A stretch of 64,000 nt of DNA from a virus, in the IMG/VR virus record IMGVR_UViG_3300008114_000012, positions 1 through 64,000 of that record. The stretch is one strand, 5' to 3'. A program made the translations under genes and the position numbers. The notes beneath the pieces are model-generated. The model worked only from the letters and a program-made list of their open reading frames with translations, was not told the origin of the DNA and searched no databases. This document shows positions 19,514 to 29,577 of this stretch, piece by piece; positions within the stretch are counted from its first letter, which is position 1; every line of letters begins with the position of its first letter.

Positions 19514-22500
19514 ATGGAATTTTTCATTAAAAAAGGCGCGACCCTTCCTTTATTAAAACTTAACATTGTTGACAATGGAAGAAGCGATTATAACAACTTT
19601 CTAAATACGTTAGAGTTGTCATCTTTATTCTTTTCAATGACTAATGTTGAAAACGGTACCCCAAAGATAACAAACAAACCTGCAGGTGTTGGCGGCGAAT
19701 ACCCAAACTATTTTATATACTATCAGTTTCAAAATACCGACACAACAAAAGAGGGTAGATTTGAGGGTGAGTTTGTTATAAAAAATGAGTACGGTAATAA
19801 TGTTTTAACATTAGGTGAAAAACTTTATGTTAACATAACCGAGTCATTTATATTAGATGATTTAGATTACGTTTCATGTTACATAGTTGATTATGCTTGT
19901 TGCAGTAATCCTATACCAGTGCCATTACCTCAACCTTCAAGTACTCCTACTCCTACACCTACTGTAACTGACTCTCAATTATCTCTAACTCTACAAGGAT
20001 TTATAAATCCAGGGTCAGTTGTTATAGATTATGTTCTAACATCAAATAGATTATTTTCACAGGAACTTACAATGTCGTTCTCAAATTTACTTGGGGTGAT
20101 TGTTGGAAGTCCTGTATTAATAACAACCGGTGTAACTTTGAGTGTTGGTGAATTTACGGGAACTACCCAAGTAATTCTTCCTGATGATTTTCAAAATTTA
20201 AATCGTGAAAGTTTATTTTTTGGTAATACCATAAATCTTACAGGTTTAACGTATACGACTTACTATCAAAATTCAGTATTCTTTGCAACACCAACACCCA
20301 CCCCAACTCCAACACCAACTGAAACAATTGTTTGTGAATGTTTTGAAATTGTTGCTCCATTAGCGAATGGTTCATATTCTTATATCGATTGTAGTGGAAT
20401 TGAACAACCAGTTGTTGAATTAGGTATAGGTGAATCTTCTAGAGTTTGTGTAGGTAATTCTAAAATAAACGCGTTTGACGGAGCCGAATTCTATGTTGTT
20501 GGATTATGTTCAGACTGTCTATTACCGACCCCTACCCCCACCCCAACTCAAACTGAGGGTGAGATTTTTATGGGTAATATAATAGAAAATATTAACCTTA
20601 ATGAAACTTTTACAACGAATGAAGAAGAATTAAATAGGATTTTACGCGAAAGACCTAAAAAATTAAATATTGATTTACCATTTAAAGATGGGGTCATAAA
20701 TGTTAATCTAACTAGACGAAATATTTACGAAAATGATTTTAGAATATCAAATGAATTCGGAGAGACACTTTATTCAAAATTAGGAGAACATTATGAAGGT
20801 ATTATTGTTGGTAGTCAAAATTCTACAGTTTCTTTAAGCATTACAAGCGAAGGGTTCAGTGGGTCCTTACAAGATGAAGGATTAGTTGTTGATATTAATA
20901 ACATCAGTGGATTTACTCATCACTGCCAAGAAGTATTTGAGGAAACTAAACATGATTGTAATACATACAATATTGATTTTCCCGAATTAGATAACTACAT
21001 CTCCCCAAACCAAGAAATGTTTAATAACTTTGAGGGTGAGATTATGGCTAACATTAATTTTGAGAATTTGAATTCTTACGTTACCATGGTTGCCAACAAA
21101 AACGTGAGGTATCTCTTGGAGGTTGATTACGATATATATCAATATTTTGGTAATGATTTACAGGCAACTACTAATTACATCACCGCGTTATTTAATTCTA
21201 TATCCGCTATCCATGCCGCTGAAGGGGTGTCGATAACAATGAGTGAGATTAAATTTTGGACTTCGGGCGAGTCTCCATATAGGACTTACGGTCATACAAT
21301 ACCATGCACCGCGAACACAAGTAATCTAGACTGCGCATTAAAAAATTATAGGCAATATTATAAAAATAATAATTTAACTTTCAATGGAGATGTTAGAATG
21401 TTGTTAACAGTCGGATGGCCCAATCCTGTTGGTGGTAGTGCTAGATATAGCTCGGCGTATACTCCGGGTGTGTGCTCCCCCGATTTTTATAATTGTCTTT
21501 TCCATCAGTTAAGACCAACAACTGTCAGTCCTGGTAGCCCACCTCCTGAAGGATATGTCGATGGAGGTAGTAATTTAAGTGTTTACTACGGAAATGCCAA
21601 TGGGTGGAATGTAATTGCGGGTGCTCACGAAATTGGTCATACTCATGGATGTTCTCATACATTCAGTTCGGTTTGGAATTGTAACTACACAATAGGTAGC
21701 ACAAATGTTGCGGGTACATGTTGTTTAGATTGTTGTTCAGGTCTTGCAAATTGCGCTTGCGTTGGCGGTACAACTATACAAAACCCAACTAACGGTACAT
21801 GTATAGCGTCAGGTGCGACAATTATGTCTTATAATACAAGACAACCTATATTCGGACCTCAACCACAACAGAAAATGGTCAATACGATAAATGCGGCACT
21901 TTGTTTACAAAATTTTACTACACCAACCCCTACACCAACCCCTACAAGAACAAGTACAACACCAACTCCAACTCCTACAAGAAACACACCAACTCCAACT
22001 AAAACAAGTAATTGGGATTGTGCTGCGTCTTTCAATATAAATATTCCAAATACAACCTCAGTAACTATAAGTGGAGTAACATTCGTAAAGTCGGTATCTC
22101 AAGTGATGTCAACTCAAAGTTTTGCGATTATACCTTCGTCATGCATAGGTTCAAGTAATATTAGTGGAGTTAACATATTAACTTCTCTAACTGATACTTC
22201 GGGTAACTACACCATGAGTTCCTCGACTTTATTGACAAGTATCGCATTATCGTTTGGGGCTTTACAAGCAACTGATGTGATTACGTTTAGTGCAAATAAT
22301 GGTACTACGTTTGTCGGAATTTGCCAAGGGTGTTGTGGTCAAAATGGCGCCGCCAATCAAATTGTTGGTACAACTTTATGTAGCCAGCTCGGAAACGTAG
22401 ATGGAGGTGCATTCCGAGTCATTGTTAATTCAACAGAACCGTTCAATCAACTAAATGTAAAAATAAGCAGTCCTTTAAATAACGGGTGGGGTAAGTTTTT

Positions 22501-23755
22501 AAAAATTAATAATTTTAGAACTTTAGGAACCTCAATCACCCCAACTAAAACACCAACAAGAACTGCAACACCAACAGTTACAAAAACCGCCAATTTTGTT
22601 GACGTAACTCCAACATCGACACCTACTGTAACGTTGACTAAAACCCTTACATCCACCCCAACAAGAACATTAACACCTACAAGGACATCCACTCAAACCC
22701 CAACAGTAAGTAAAACAAGTAATTTAATTGTTGAAAGTCCGACCTCTACCCCAACAAGAACATTAACACCTACTCCGACAAGAACCCTCACACCAACTAA
22801 ATCAACTAATATTACATTAACCCTCACACCAACGAGAACAAAAACCCCTACTCCGACTAAATCGTCTAATACATCATTAACACCTACTCCGACAAGAACA
22901 AAAACCCCAACACCGACAAGAACAAAAACCCCAACACCGACTAAATCGTCTAATACATCATTAACCCCAACACCGACAAGAACAAAAACCCCAACACCGA
23001 GTACTTCAATATCGATTTCATTGTGTGATATTTTAAGTGTTGCAAATACAACGGGTATTATATACAAATATGATTACGTATCGAATACTGTTACCGAATT
23101 GCCGGTCAGCGGTAGACAAGTATTACCGAGTGATATTGCCGTTTCAGAAAATTATTTATTTACGATATCTTCTAACACTATTAGAAGGTTCCAAATAACT
23201 AGAAACCCATGGACCGCAACTAACCCAACCGATTTCATATATCCGTCAGGTACATTCGCAACAAGTAACAACGGTTTATTTGCATTGAGCGACTCAACAC
23301 TTATATCATTTAACACTTTAAATCAAATTATATCTGTTAATTTAACCAATTTGACAACAACAGTTTTATTTAGTTTACCTGCGGGTAGGTCAATTGCGGG
23401 AGATATAATATACACAACAAACAATAGATATATAATTGTCAACCGAAGTATATCCACATCTACCACATTTGTTTCTCAATTTGATTCATCGGGTAACCCA
23501 ATGGGTGAAATGAGTATGGCAAGTATTACATTAGTTAACGGAAGTTTATTTATTTATAATAGTGAATTATATATTCAAAGGCAGTCCACCCCTCCACATA
23601 ATTATAAATTAACATTCCCATCAACAATAAGTCCTGTGTTAAGTACCGCCACAGTAACATCACTAGGATTTGCTCAACCACAAAACTGTATAAGTTTTGA
23701 TTTTCCTGTTTCACCAACACCTACTAAAACAGTCACCCCGACAAAAATACTATAG
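19514..23755 (+). CDS. Modular adhesin with an embedded metzincin-type zinc metalloprotease
   Basis: 1413 residues. Residues 1-140 are the anchor domain shared with the 8516 gene. A Calx-beta-like module and one CxC module follow (about 150-345). Residues about 355-800 are a reprolysin-like metallopeptidase: HEIGHTHGCSH at H705-H715 gives the three Zn-binding His and the catalytic Glu706, and the Met-turn is IMSY at M771. A segment before it (EGIIVGSQNSTVSLSI) resembles the prodomain of ADAM/reprolysin zymogens. The remainder is Pro/Thr linkers, a beta-rich domain (about 835-1010), more linkers and a propeller-like C-terminus (about 1170-1400). No signal peptide; it should be carried on the virion. 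The protease probably cuts a surface protein or exopolymer-associated protein of the host during adsorption. The activity call is strong; the target is unknown. Confidence 0.8.
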   Translation: MEFFIKKGATLPLLKLNIVDNGRSDYNNFLNTLELSSLFFSMTNVENGTPKITNKPAGVGGEYPNYFIYYQFQNTDTTKEGRFEGEFVIKNEYGNNVLTLGEKLYVNITESFILDDLDYVSCYIVDYACCSNPIPVPLPQPSSTPTPTPTVTDSQLSLTLQGFINPGSVVIDYVLTSNRLFSQELTMSFSNLLGVIVGSPVLITTGVTLSVGEFTGTTQVILPDDFQNLNRESLFFGNTINLTGLTYTTYYQNSVFFATPTPTPTPTPTETIVCECFEIVAPLANGSYSYIDCSGIEQPVVELGIGESSRVCVGNSKINAFDGAEFYVVGLCSDCLLPTPTPTPTQTEGEIFMGNIIENINLNETFTTNEEELNRILRERPKKLNIDLPFKDGVINVNLTRRNIYENDFRISNEFGETLYSKLGEHYEGIIVGSQNSTVSLSITSEGFSGSLQDEGLVVDINNISGFTHHCQEVFEETKHDCNTYNIDFPELDNYISPNQEMFNNFEGEIMANINFENLNSYVTMVANKNVRYLLEVDYDIYQYFGNDLQATTNYITALFNSISAIHAAEGVSITMSEIKFWTSGESPYRTYGHTIPCTANTSNLDCALKNYRQYYKNNNLTFNGDVRMLLTVGWPNPVGGSARYSSAYTPGVCSPDFYNCLFHQLRPTTVSPGSPPPEGYVDGGSNLSVYYGNANGWNVIAGAHEIGHTHGCSHTFSSVWNCNYTIGSTNVAGTCCLDCCSGLANCACVGGTTIQNPTNGTCIASGATIMSYNTRQPIFGPQPQQKMVNTINAALCLQNFTTPTPTPTPTRTSTTPTPTPTRNTPTPTKTSNWDCAASFNINIPNTTSVTISGVTFVKSVSQVMSTQSFAIIPSSCIGSSNISGVNILTSLTDTSGNYTMSSSTLLTSIALSFGALQATDVITFSANNGTTFVGICQGCCGQNGAANQIVGTTLCSQLGNVDGGAFRVIVNSTEPFNQLNVKISSPLNNGWGKFLKINNFRTLGTSITPTKTPTRTATPTVTKTANFVDVTPTSTPTVTLTKTLTSTPTRTLTPTRTSTQTPTVSKTSNLIVESPTSTPTRTLTPTPTRTLTPTKSTNITLTLTPTRTKTPTPTKSSNTSLTPTPTRTKTPTPTRTKTPTPTKSSNTSLTPTPTRTKTPTPSTSISISLCDILSVANTTGIIYKYDYVSNTVTELPVSGRQVLPSDIAVSENYLFTISSNTIRRFQITRNPWTATNPTDFIYPSGTFATSNNGLFALSDSTLISFNTLNQIISVNLTNLTTTVLFSLPAGRSIAGDIIYTTNNRYIIVNRSISTSTTFVSQFDSSGNPMGEMSMASITLVNGSLFIYNSELYIQRQSTPPHNYKLTFPSTISPVLSTATVTSLGFAQPQNCISFDFPVSPTPTKTVTPTKIL
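22850..23000 (+). repeat. Imperfect long tandem repeats encoding Pro/Thr/Arg/Lys linkers
   Basis: Units containing ACAAGAACAAAAACCCC and CTAAATCGTCTAATACATC recur two to three times with few changes. All stay in frame. Highly repeated DNA of this kind is prone to copy-number change and to assembly collapse. Confidence 0.75.
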
Positions 23756-23787
23756 AATTAAATTAAAAAGATAATTATATTAAAAAC

Positions 23788-26664
23788 ATGTTGCAAATTA
23801 TAACCATAGAAAGTGTCCATTTTGATGGTGAAATTGCGCAAATTTTATTCCAACCGTTTAATTCCGAACAAATAATTAATTTAGGTTCGGTAACATTACC
23901 TTATACATATGAACCCCCTATCGGTGTCGAAATATATGGTACTTACACGATATTGACACAGGAAGACCCGAGCTGCCCTTATTACATTACCGCACCTTAT
24001 CCCACACCTACTAACACCCCAACTATATCTTTAACAAAATCACAGACACCGACACCATCAATTACAAGCTCACCAACTTTAAGTTTAGACCCATGTAAAA
24101 TACCATTAACACCCTCATCAACAGTTGAGCCAACTCCGACAAATTCAATAAAACCAACAAGAACTCCAACACCTACTAATAGTAAAATACCTTGTAGTCC
24201 TGACCCAACTCCGTCAAATACTCCAACTCCTAGTATAACAAGAACTAACAAGCCAACTAGAACTCCGACCAAGACTCCAACTAAAACACCTACCAGTACT
24301 CCTTCTAATACCCCAACTATTAGTGTCACATCATCCAACACTCCTTCTAATACACCCACAAAAACAATTACAAAAACTCCAAGTTCAACAGTAACAAAAA
24401 CACCAACCAATACCCCAACAAAAACAACCCAACCAATTGCCCCAACAAAAACCCCAACTAAATCTGTTACACCTACAATCACAAACACAAAAACCAATAC
24501 CCCGTCAATAACTCCTACTAAAACACCAGCATCAACGACAACTCCTACAAAAACTATAGAACCAACCGCAACTCCACAGTCAATTGCGTCTTGTAATGAT
24601 ACGGTAAATATTAGAAATGGTAGTAGTGGTACTTACACGTATGAAGTAGAATTTGGAAATGATACAGGACCGATTAAATTAAATTATAACGCGGTATCGG
24701 TACCTGATAGATTTACTGTAGTATGGGATGGAATTGAAGTGATAAATACAGGATTTGTTGGTTCTCCGACTTACGATTCACAATTAAATGCTCTTGGTTA
24801 CCCTGGTGTTAGTGGTCCGGGTCGAGGTGTCGCCGCGTTCACCAAATCGTCCTCAACCCCAACTAGTGCATTTATAACAATATTAGCACCACTCCCCGGT
24901 ACTGCATGGGATTTTAGTTTCTCATGTCCCGTACCTCCACCAACTCAAGCCCCTACCAAAACACCTACTTCAACTCGAGGAGCAACACCGACACCAACAA
25001 AAACATCCACTCCTACCAATACTTCTCAAGCGGCCCCACCACCTACTAAAACTCCAACTAAAACTTCAACACCAACAATGACAAGAACTCCGACAAATAC
25101 ACCAATAGGTCAGACACCAACAATGACAAGAACTCCGACAATGACTAAAACCCCAACGGTTACGCCTACATATACTTCGAGCGTAAATTGTTTCTGCTAT
25201 AGAGTATTAACTAACCCAGGTATTGCTGTTGGTAGTTTATTTTACTACGACTGTTACACATCTCAATATGAGGAATCTCAAGTCTTATCGTCTAATACCA
25301 CCACAACAATATGTGTACAATCTGGTTTCCAAATCTTTGAGAGTGGAGCGTATCCTGTATTAGTCGGTAATTGTTATGGTGGGCAGTGCATTCCTCTTAC
25401 ATCCACACCTACAACCACTAAAACTCCAACTAAAACAATTGCACCATCTAGAACTCCGTCACACACTCCAACTAAAACCCCAACTCAAACTAGTTCTGAT
25501 ATTAATTTATCTTTGGGAGCAATATTCGGACCTGGCTCAACTATTATTGATTATGTATTGAGTGCTAGTAGAGTTTTATCTGAAACAATAACACTTTCAT
25601 TCACAAATACTATTGGTGTAATAGTTGGTTCACCAATTCAAGTTATCACGGGTGTAACAATAACTTCAGGTATGACTAGTGGGGTTACTCGAGTTACATT
25701 GGTTAACGATTTTTATAATCTATCCAAAATAAATTCATATTCAGGAATAACTTTAAACGGAAGCGGAGGAACATTTAATTACAACATAACTGAAACATCC
25801 ATTTTCCCAACTAATACTCCAACACTAACTAAAACACCAACTAATACGCCAACCGTTACTACAACAAGAACTCCCGCCGCAACCCCAACAAAAACAATTC
25901 CACCTACTCAAACTCAATTCCCTGGACCAACGTCTACTCCAACACAAACCCCAACTTTAACAGTTACAAAAACTATACCTCCAACTAAAACCCCAACTAG
26001 AACAGTAACTCCTACTTTAAGTATTAGTCCAACTATAACTAAAACACCAACAGTAACAAGAACAAATACACCAACACCAACTAATACCGTAAGTATAACC
26101 CCTACAATAAGTAATACACCGTCTATTACACCTACAATAACCGACACCCCAACAAATACACCTTCTATAACCCCTACTAAAACATCAACACCTTCAAATA
26201 CACCAACAAAAACTAGTACCCCAACAAATACGCCAACAAAAACTAGTACCCCAACAAATACGCCAACATTAAGTATAACACCAACAATAAGTAATACACC
26301 GACAATTACACCAACACCGGATTTATATCCTCCAATAATTAATGGTGTTGATGTAACAATTACAATTACAGGTACTTCGGTTCAAATAGTTAATACGAAT
26401 TTCATATATAATCGTATTTGGGTTTGGGATGGTCCGACTAATAACGCCGGTGATTTCCTTAATGAGATTGCACCTGGAGGAGGAATAGGAGATTGGCTTC
26501 CATTATCATTATTCACAACAGGTAAGATTGGTTTGTCTTATGTTGCACCTCCTACATACCAAACTTGTTATAGTATATACACGTTAGATATGGTAGATTG
26601 TTTGGCTCCATTACCAACTAGAACCCCAACAACCACACCAACACCAACACCAAGTCCAATTTAA
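23788..26664 (+). CDS. Pro/Thr-repeat adhesin with a different N-terminal domain
   Basis: 958 residues. The N-terminus (about 1-70, IITIESVHFDGEIAQILFQP) is not related to the anchor domain of the other two adhesins, so it may bind another virion part. It is followed by a long Pro/Thr linker (about 70-265), a small beta domain (about 268-385), another linker, one CxC module (about 468-535), a Calx-beta-like module (about 570-670), a very repetitive linker (about 675-845) and a final small beta domain with YPPIINGVDVTITITG. It starts 32 nt after the metalloprotease gene; I see no TATTTATA box, so it is probably co-transcribed. No enzyme motif is visible. Probably a fibre or decoration protein. 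Confidence 0.6.
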   Translation: MLQIITIESVHFDGEIAQILFQPFNSEQIINLGSVTLPYTYEPPIGVEIYGTYTILTQEDPSCPYYITAPYPTPTNTPTISLTKSQTPTPSITSSPTLSLDPCKIPLTPSSTVEPTPTNSIKPTRTPTPTNSKIPCSPDPTPSNTPTPSITRTNKPTRTPTKTPTKTPTSTPSNTPTISVTSSNTPSNTPTKTITKTPSSTVTKTPTNTPTKTTQPIAPTKTPTKSVTPTITNTKTNTPSITPTKTPASTTTPTKTIEPTATPQSIASCNDTVNIRNGSSGTYTYEVEFGNDTGPIKLNYNAVSVPDRFTVVWDGIEVINTGFVGSPTYDSQLNALGYPGVSGPGRGVAAFTKSSSTPTSAFITILAPLPGTAWDFSFSCPVPPPTQAPTKTPTSTRGATPTPTKTSTPTNTSQAAPPPTKTPTKTSTPTMTRTPTNTPIGQTPTMTRTPTMTKTPTVTPTYTSSVNCFCYRVLTNPGIAVGSLFYYDCYTSQYEESQVLSSNTTTTICVQSGFQIFESGAYPVLVGNCYGGQCIPLTSTPTTTKTPTKTIAPSRTPSHTPTKTPTQTSSDINLSLGAIFGPGSTIIDYVLSASRVLSETITLSFTNTIGVIVGSPIQVITGVTITSGMTSGVTRVTLVNDFYNLSKINSYSGITLNGSGGTFNYNITETSIFPTNTPTLTKTPTNTPTVTTTRTPAATPTKTIPPTQTQFPGPTSTPTQTPTLTVTKTIPPTKTPTRTVTPTLSISPTITKTPTVTRTNTPTPTNTVSITPTISNTPSITPTITDTPTNTPSITPTKTSTPSNTPTKTSTPTNTPTKTSTPTNTPTLSITPTISNTPTITPTPDLYPPIINGVDVTITITGTSVQIVNTNFIYNRIWVWDGPTNNAGDFLNEIAPGGGIGDWLPLSLFTTGKIGLSYVAPPTYQTCYSIYTLDMVDCLAPLPTRTPTTTPTPTPSPI
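26208..26267 (+). repeat. 30-bp perfect tandem duplication in a Pro/Thr linker
   Basis: Two identical 30-bp copies (26208-26237 and 26238-26267), beginning AAAAACTAGTACCCC. In frame, encoding Lys-Thr-Ser-Thr-Pro-Thr-Asn-Thr-Pro-Thr. Confidence 0.85.
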
Positions 26665-26686
26665 CATTTGACAACCTAACCTTCAA

Positions 26687-26695
26687 TATTTATAA
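26687..26695 (+). promoter_or_regulatory. Candidate phage promoter box TATTTATAA
   Basis: Box in the 84-bp gap before DNA polymerase, about 53 nt upstream of its ATG, leaving room for an mRNA leader. Confidence 0.45.
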
Positions 26696-26711
26696 TTGAT
26701 ATAAAGGTAAA

Positions 26712-26729
26712 TGTCGTAATTTCGCGGCA
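26712..26729 (+). promoter_or_regulatory. Leader hairpin, possible gp43 translational operator
   Basis: TGTCG (26712-26716) pairs with CGGCA (26725-26729) around an 8-nt loop TAATTTCG, ending 19 nt before the polymerase ATG. T4 gp43 is known to repress its own translation by binding a hairpin with a 5-bp stem and 8-nt loop just upstream of its gene. The shape matches; the loop sequence differs from T4, and one pair is G-U. Confidence 0.35.
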
Positions 26730-26748
26730 GCCAATAAACCAATCAATT

Positions 26749-29577
26749 ATGATAAGTCAAGAAGAAATTAAATCGTTTCTAGAAGGAAACGACCCCGAAG
26801 AACATATCGTTGCCATAGAATTCGACTATGTTTCCGATTCTATATTCAAAATCAAAGAAATCCCTGGCAAAGGAAAAGAAATTAAAAAAGATACATTCGT
26901 AGCTTTCGCGTGGGTAGGTGACCTACGTGGTCTTAACTTTTATCAATCATCAAAGGCCTTACAGAAAGAAGCCATGTCCAAGTACGGGATTATGATTGAT
27001 AAACTCGAAACGGGGGATAATGACCGTATGGAGGAAGGTCTGAAGTTTATGGTTAAGTCCTTAAAGGGTTATCGCTCTCTCATTCAGTTTTTCAGAGATG
27101 GTGGTGTTGACCCGTGGGGAGAAAGAACCAAAGACCTAATAATGATACTACCCCCCACCGAACAGTATCTCATCTCACGAGAAAAAAGATTATTCAAAGG
27201 ATACGACGAATACAATGACATCACGAGGTTTGTATTCGACTTAGAGACAACCGCACTCGAACCCAAAGACGGTCGTATATTCATGATTGGTATCAAGACA
27301 AACAAAGGATACCAAAAAGTAATTGAGTGTTCTAATGAGGACGAGGAACGTCGTGGTCTTGTAGAATTCTTTAATATCATTGATGAATTAAAACCAAGTA
27401 TTATAGGAGGTTACAATTCGGCGAACTTCGACTGGTATTGGATATTCGAGCGTTGTAAAGCTCTGAACCTCGAAATTAAAAGGATTTGTAAAACACTTAA
27501 CCCAAAATATACAATTAAGGAAAGTGAGAACATGCTCAAACTTGCCAACGAAGTTGAAAGATACAACCAAGTTGGAATGTGGGGTTATAATGTAATTGAC
27601 ATTATACATTCTGTACGGAGAGCTCAAGCAATCAATTCAAGTATCAAGTCTGCGGGTTTGAAATACATTACCCAATATATTGATGCCGAGTCCGAAGACC
27701 GAGTTTATATTGACCACACCGAGATTGGTCCGATGTATTCCAAAAAAGAAGAATATTGGTTAAACATTAAGAACGGAAAATACAAGAAGGCAAATAATCC
27801 TGAGTTTGATAACTTGGACGCAAGATTTCCTGGTACATACATTAAGACAACAGGTGATGACATTGTGGAGAGATATCTTGACGATGACTTGGAGGAAACA
27901 TTATTGGTTGACGAAGAATTCAATCAGGGTACATTCCTTCTCGCTTCACTTGTACCAACAACTTATGAGAGAGTATCCACTATGGGTACAGCTACTTTGT
28001 GGAAGATGTTGATGCTTGCGTGGAGTTATAAACACAAACTCGCAATACCAAAGAAACAATCAAAGACAGATTTTGTGGGAGGATTGTCACGACTACTGAA
28101 AGTAGGATACTCAACCAAAGTATTAAAGCTCGACTACTCGTCACTTTATCCTTCAATCCAACTTGTACATGATGTGTTTCCTGATTGTGATATTACAGGA
28201 GCGATGAAAGGTATGTTGTCATACTTCCGTAACTCTCGTATCATGTATAAAAACTTGGCGGCCGAGTGGTATGATAAAGATAAAAAGACATCACTCAAAT
28301 ACGATAGAAAACAGTTACCGATTAAGATTTTCATCAACTCAATGTTCGGAGCCTTGTCGGCACCACAGGTATTTGCGTGGGGTGATATGTATATGGGAGA
28401 ACAGATTACATGTACAGGAAGACAATACCTTCGTATGATGATTAAGTTCTTTATGAATAAGGGTTATACCCCCCTTGTAATGGATACCGATGGTGTTAAC
28501 TTCTCAAAACCTGAAGGTGTGGAGGATAGAATTTATATTGGTAAGGGTCTAAACTGGAAAGTTAAGGAGGGTAAAGAATATCGTGGTGATGATGCTGACG
28601 TTGCCGAGTTTAACGATACATTCATGAGAGGTGAAATGGCGTTAGATACTGACGGTACTTGGCCATCTTGTATTAATCTCGCTCGTAAGAACTATGCGGT
28701 TATGGATGCGAAGGGTAAAATTAAACTCACGGGTAATACAATTAAGTCAAAGAAACTCCCACTTTATATTGAAACGTTTTTGGACAAAGGAGTTAAACAA
28801 TTACTCGAAGGTAAGGGTCAGGAGTTTATCGAGTGGTATTATGAATACGTTCAGAAAATTTATGATAAACAAATCCCACTCATGAAAATCGCCCAACGAG
28901 CCAAGGTTAAGTTAAGTATTGAGGATTATAGAAAACGTTCGAAGGAAAAAACAAAAGCGGGTAATGAGATGTCAAGGATGGCCCACATGGAACTCGCAAT
29001 TCGTGATAATATTGCGGTGAATCTTGGTGATGTTATATATTATGTTAATAACGGTGTGAAAGCGTCTCACGGTGATGTTCAGAAAGTTAATGATAAGATG
29101 TCAAAGAAAGAAAAGGATGAGTACAGAGCAAAACACGGTAAAGAACCGGTATTAGGTTCTCACATTCAACTTAATTGTTATCGTCTCGACCCAAGTGAGT
29201 TAGAAAACAATCCTGATATGACAGGTGATTACAATGTGCCGAGAGCGATAGCAACATTTAACAAACGTATCGAACCGTTGTTGGTTGTCTTTAAAGAAGA
29301 AGTACGTGACGGTTTGATTGTTGATAATCCCGAGGATAGAATGTTCTTTACCAAAGACCAATCAGAATTGATTAATGGATTACCATTTGAGAAGGGAGAC
29401 CAAGATACGTTGGAAGAAGTTTTGACAATATCTGAACCTGAAATGAGGTATTGGGAAAAACGAGGATTACATCCTGATTACATGTACGAACTTGCTTCTG
29501 AAGGGTGGAAAGAAAAATTAATCCATTTTGAGACCATCGGAGGACAGAACGTACCAATGGTTACCAATGTTAATTAA
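26749..29577 (+). CDS. 43: Family B DNA polymerase with 3'-5' exonuclease (gp43-like)
   Basis: 942 residues, close to T4 gp43 (898). The exonuclease motif is FVFDLETT with D164 and E166. Polymerase motif A is LDYSSLYPSIQ with D462; motif B is KIFINSMFG near 530; motif C is MDTDGVNF with D579 and D581. All catalytic residues are present, so both activities are expected. It replicates the phage genome with gp32, the helicase and (outside the window) the clamp and loader. It stands alone between the adhesin block and a minus-strand island. The last 60 nt overlap the 3' end of a convergent gene. The ATG at 26749 has no Shine-Dalgarno; a leader hairpin lies upstream. Confidence 0.97.
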   Translation: MISQEEIKSFLEGNDPEEHIVAIEFDYVSDSIFKIKEIPGKGKEIKKDTFVAFAWVGDLRGLNFYQSSKALQKEAMSKYGIMIDKLETGDNDRMEEGLKFMVKSLKGYRSLIQFFRDGGVDPWGERTKDLIMILPPTEQYLISREKRLFKGYDEYNDITRFVFDLETTALEPKDGRIFMIGIKTNKGYQKVIECSNEDEERRGLVEFFNIIDELKPSIIGGYNSANFDWYWIFERCKALNLEIKRICKTLNPKYTIKESENMLKLANEVERYNQVGMWGYNVIDIIHSVRRAQAINSSIKSAGLKYITQYIDAESEDRVYIDHTEIGPMYSKKEEYWLNIKNGKYKKANNPEFDNLDARFPGTYIKTTGDDIVERYLDDDLEETLLVDEEFNQGTFLLASLVPTTYERVSTMGTATLWKMLMLAWSYKHKLAIPKKQSKTDFVGGLSRLLKVGYSTKVLKLDYSSLYPSIQLVHDVFPDCDITGAMKGMLSYFRNSRIMYKNLAAEWYDKDKKTSLKYDRKQLPIKIFINSMFGALSAPQVFAWGDMYMGEQITCTGRQYLRMMIKFFMNKGYTPLVMDTDGVNFSKPEGVEDRIYIGKGLNWKVKEGKEYRGDDADVAEFNDTFMRGEMALDTDGTWPSCINLARKNYAVMDAKGKIKLTGNTIKSKKLPLYIETFLDKGVKQLLEGKGQEFIEWYYEYVQKIYDKQIPLMKIAQRAKVKLSIEDYRKRSKEKTKAGNEMSRMAHMELAIRDNIAVNLGDVIYYVNNGVKASHGDVQKVNDKMSKKEKDEYRAKHGKEPVLGSHIQLNCYRLDPSELENNPDMTGDYNVPRAIATFNKRIEPLLVVFKEEVRDGLIVDNPEDRMFFTKDQSELINGLPFEKGDQDTLEEVLTISEPEMRYWEKRGLHPDYMYELASEGWKEKLIHFETIGGQNVPMVTNVN

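Noticed and set aside
23997-24497. Long minus-strand frames rich in Gly-Val (also 22447-23067, 14179-14769, 15883-16113, 25914-26147)
   Set aside because: They are the antisense of Pro/Thr repeats: the complement of CCA/ACA codons reads GTT/GGT, so such frames are open by composition. They have no own start signals.
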